A DNA stretch of 5,066 nucleotides from Kutzneria sp035492655 (lineage in GTDB: Bacteria; Actinomycetota; Actinomycetes; Mycobacteriales; Pseudonocardiaceae), in the NCBI GenBank assembly GCA_035492655.1, contig DATJJB010000598.1, positions 1 to 5,066 of the forward strand, written 5' to 3'. The notes below the pieces were generated by a model. The model had not been told where the DNA came from and searched no databases. It saw nothing but the letters and a program-made list of their open reading frames with translations. Below are positions 4,962 through 5,066 of this stretch, piece by piece (the stretch's first letter is position 1; the number at the start of each line of letters is the position of its first letter). The position numbers and the translations under genes are program-made.

Positions 4962-5066
4962 TGCTTCACGAGCGCTTTCGATAGGGCGTCGACCTCCTTG
5001 CCGATCCAACCAACGTAGTCGGTCGTCCCGGCGGGCAGCGTCTCGGTCACGTCCACGACGGGGATG
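4958..5066 (-). CDS. metal ABC transporter substrate-binding protein, C-terminal end only
   Basis: Only the last 35 residues are inside the window, ending in TGA at 4960-4958. They read PVVDVTETLP, AGTTDYVGWI, GKEVDALSKALVKQ. The P-V-V-x-V-T-E-T-L-P then T-T-x-Y-x-x-W-I/M-x-x-x-V-x-A-L-x-x-AL pattern is the usual C-terminal end of cluster A-I binding proteins (ZnuA, PsaA, MntC). In this group the Glu/Asp before the final helices and upstream His residues hold Zn or Mn. The metal-binding His residues, the signal peptide and any lipobox Cys are outside the window, so metal choice and anchoring cannot be judged. The ATPase start overlaps the stop by the GTGA arrangement, so this is the upstream gene of the importer operon; any Zur- or MntR-type operator would be further right. 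Confidence 0.88.
   Translation of the reverse strand, partial: IPVVDVTETLPAGTTDYVGWIGKEVDALSKALVKQ

Noticed and set aside
4104..5009. Longer ATPase from ATG 5009
   Set aside because: It would overlap the binding-protein gene by 52 bases and add 16 Arg/Gly-rich residues read out of frame from it. GTG 4961 gives the classic GTGA overlap.
3831..5018. 395-codon open frame on the plus strand
   Set aside because: It is antisense to the ATPase and permease genes; His/Gln/Arg-rich composition is the complement of their codons.
1..5066. RNA genes, CRISPR arrays, insertion sequences, attachment sites, riboswitches
   Set aside because: None is visible. The DNA is almost fully occupied by coding genes, gaps are at most 41 bases, and no repeats or tRNA-like segments were seen on reading both strands.

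Overview
The window is GC-rich, gene-dense DNA with short intergenic gaps, GTG starts and ATGA/GTGA gene overlaps. The DUF1707 protein points to an actinobacterium, and the transporter and hydrolase sequences look most like a Streptomyces/Pseudonocardiaceae-type lineage. That placement is inference. It reads as ordinary chromosome: I see no tRNA, rRNA, CRISPR array, insertion sequence, phage gene or long repeat.

Layout from the left: a minus-strand cluster (1-1241) runs, in order of transcription, from a carboxymuconolactone decarboxylase (CMD) family protein (828-1241) to an unrecognised 236-residue protein (104-814) and then the first 35 residues of an alpha/beta hydrolase (1-107, cut by the edge). 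Divergent to it, 37 bases away, is a plus-strand gene for an unrecognised 170-residue acidic protein (1279-1791). Its stop codon overlaps that of a convergent class I SAM-dependent methyltransferase (1788-2576, minus). Next, also on the minus strand, is a cytoplasmic DUF1707/LiaF-like protein (2611-3189).

The right part (3231-5066, minus) is a zinc/manganese-type (ZnuABC/MntABC-like) ABC importer operon. It holds the C-terminal end of the substrate-binding protein, the ATPase and the ABC-3 family permease, tightly coupled by a GTGA overlap and a TAAATG junction. The binding protein would capture a divalent metal outside the membrane, the permease would form the channel, and the ATPase would drive transport. 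The control region of this operon lies outside the window.

The most useful pattern beyond the gene list is at the starts. Five starts preceded by an intergenic gap (814, 1241, 1279, 2576, 3189) lack a clear Shine-Dalgarno sequence, and each has a TANNNT hexamer 6-7 bases before the start codon. This is what leaderless transcription looks like in actinobacteria. By contrast, the three genes inside tight clusters start by overlap or coupling. I found no convincing undescribed system in this window; the two unrecognised proteins (104-814 and 1279-1791) are the real unknowns.
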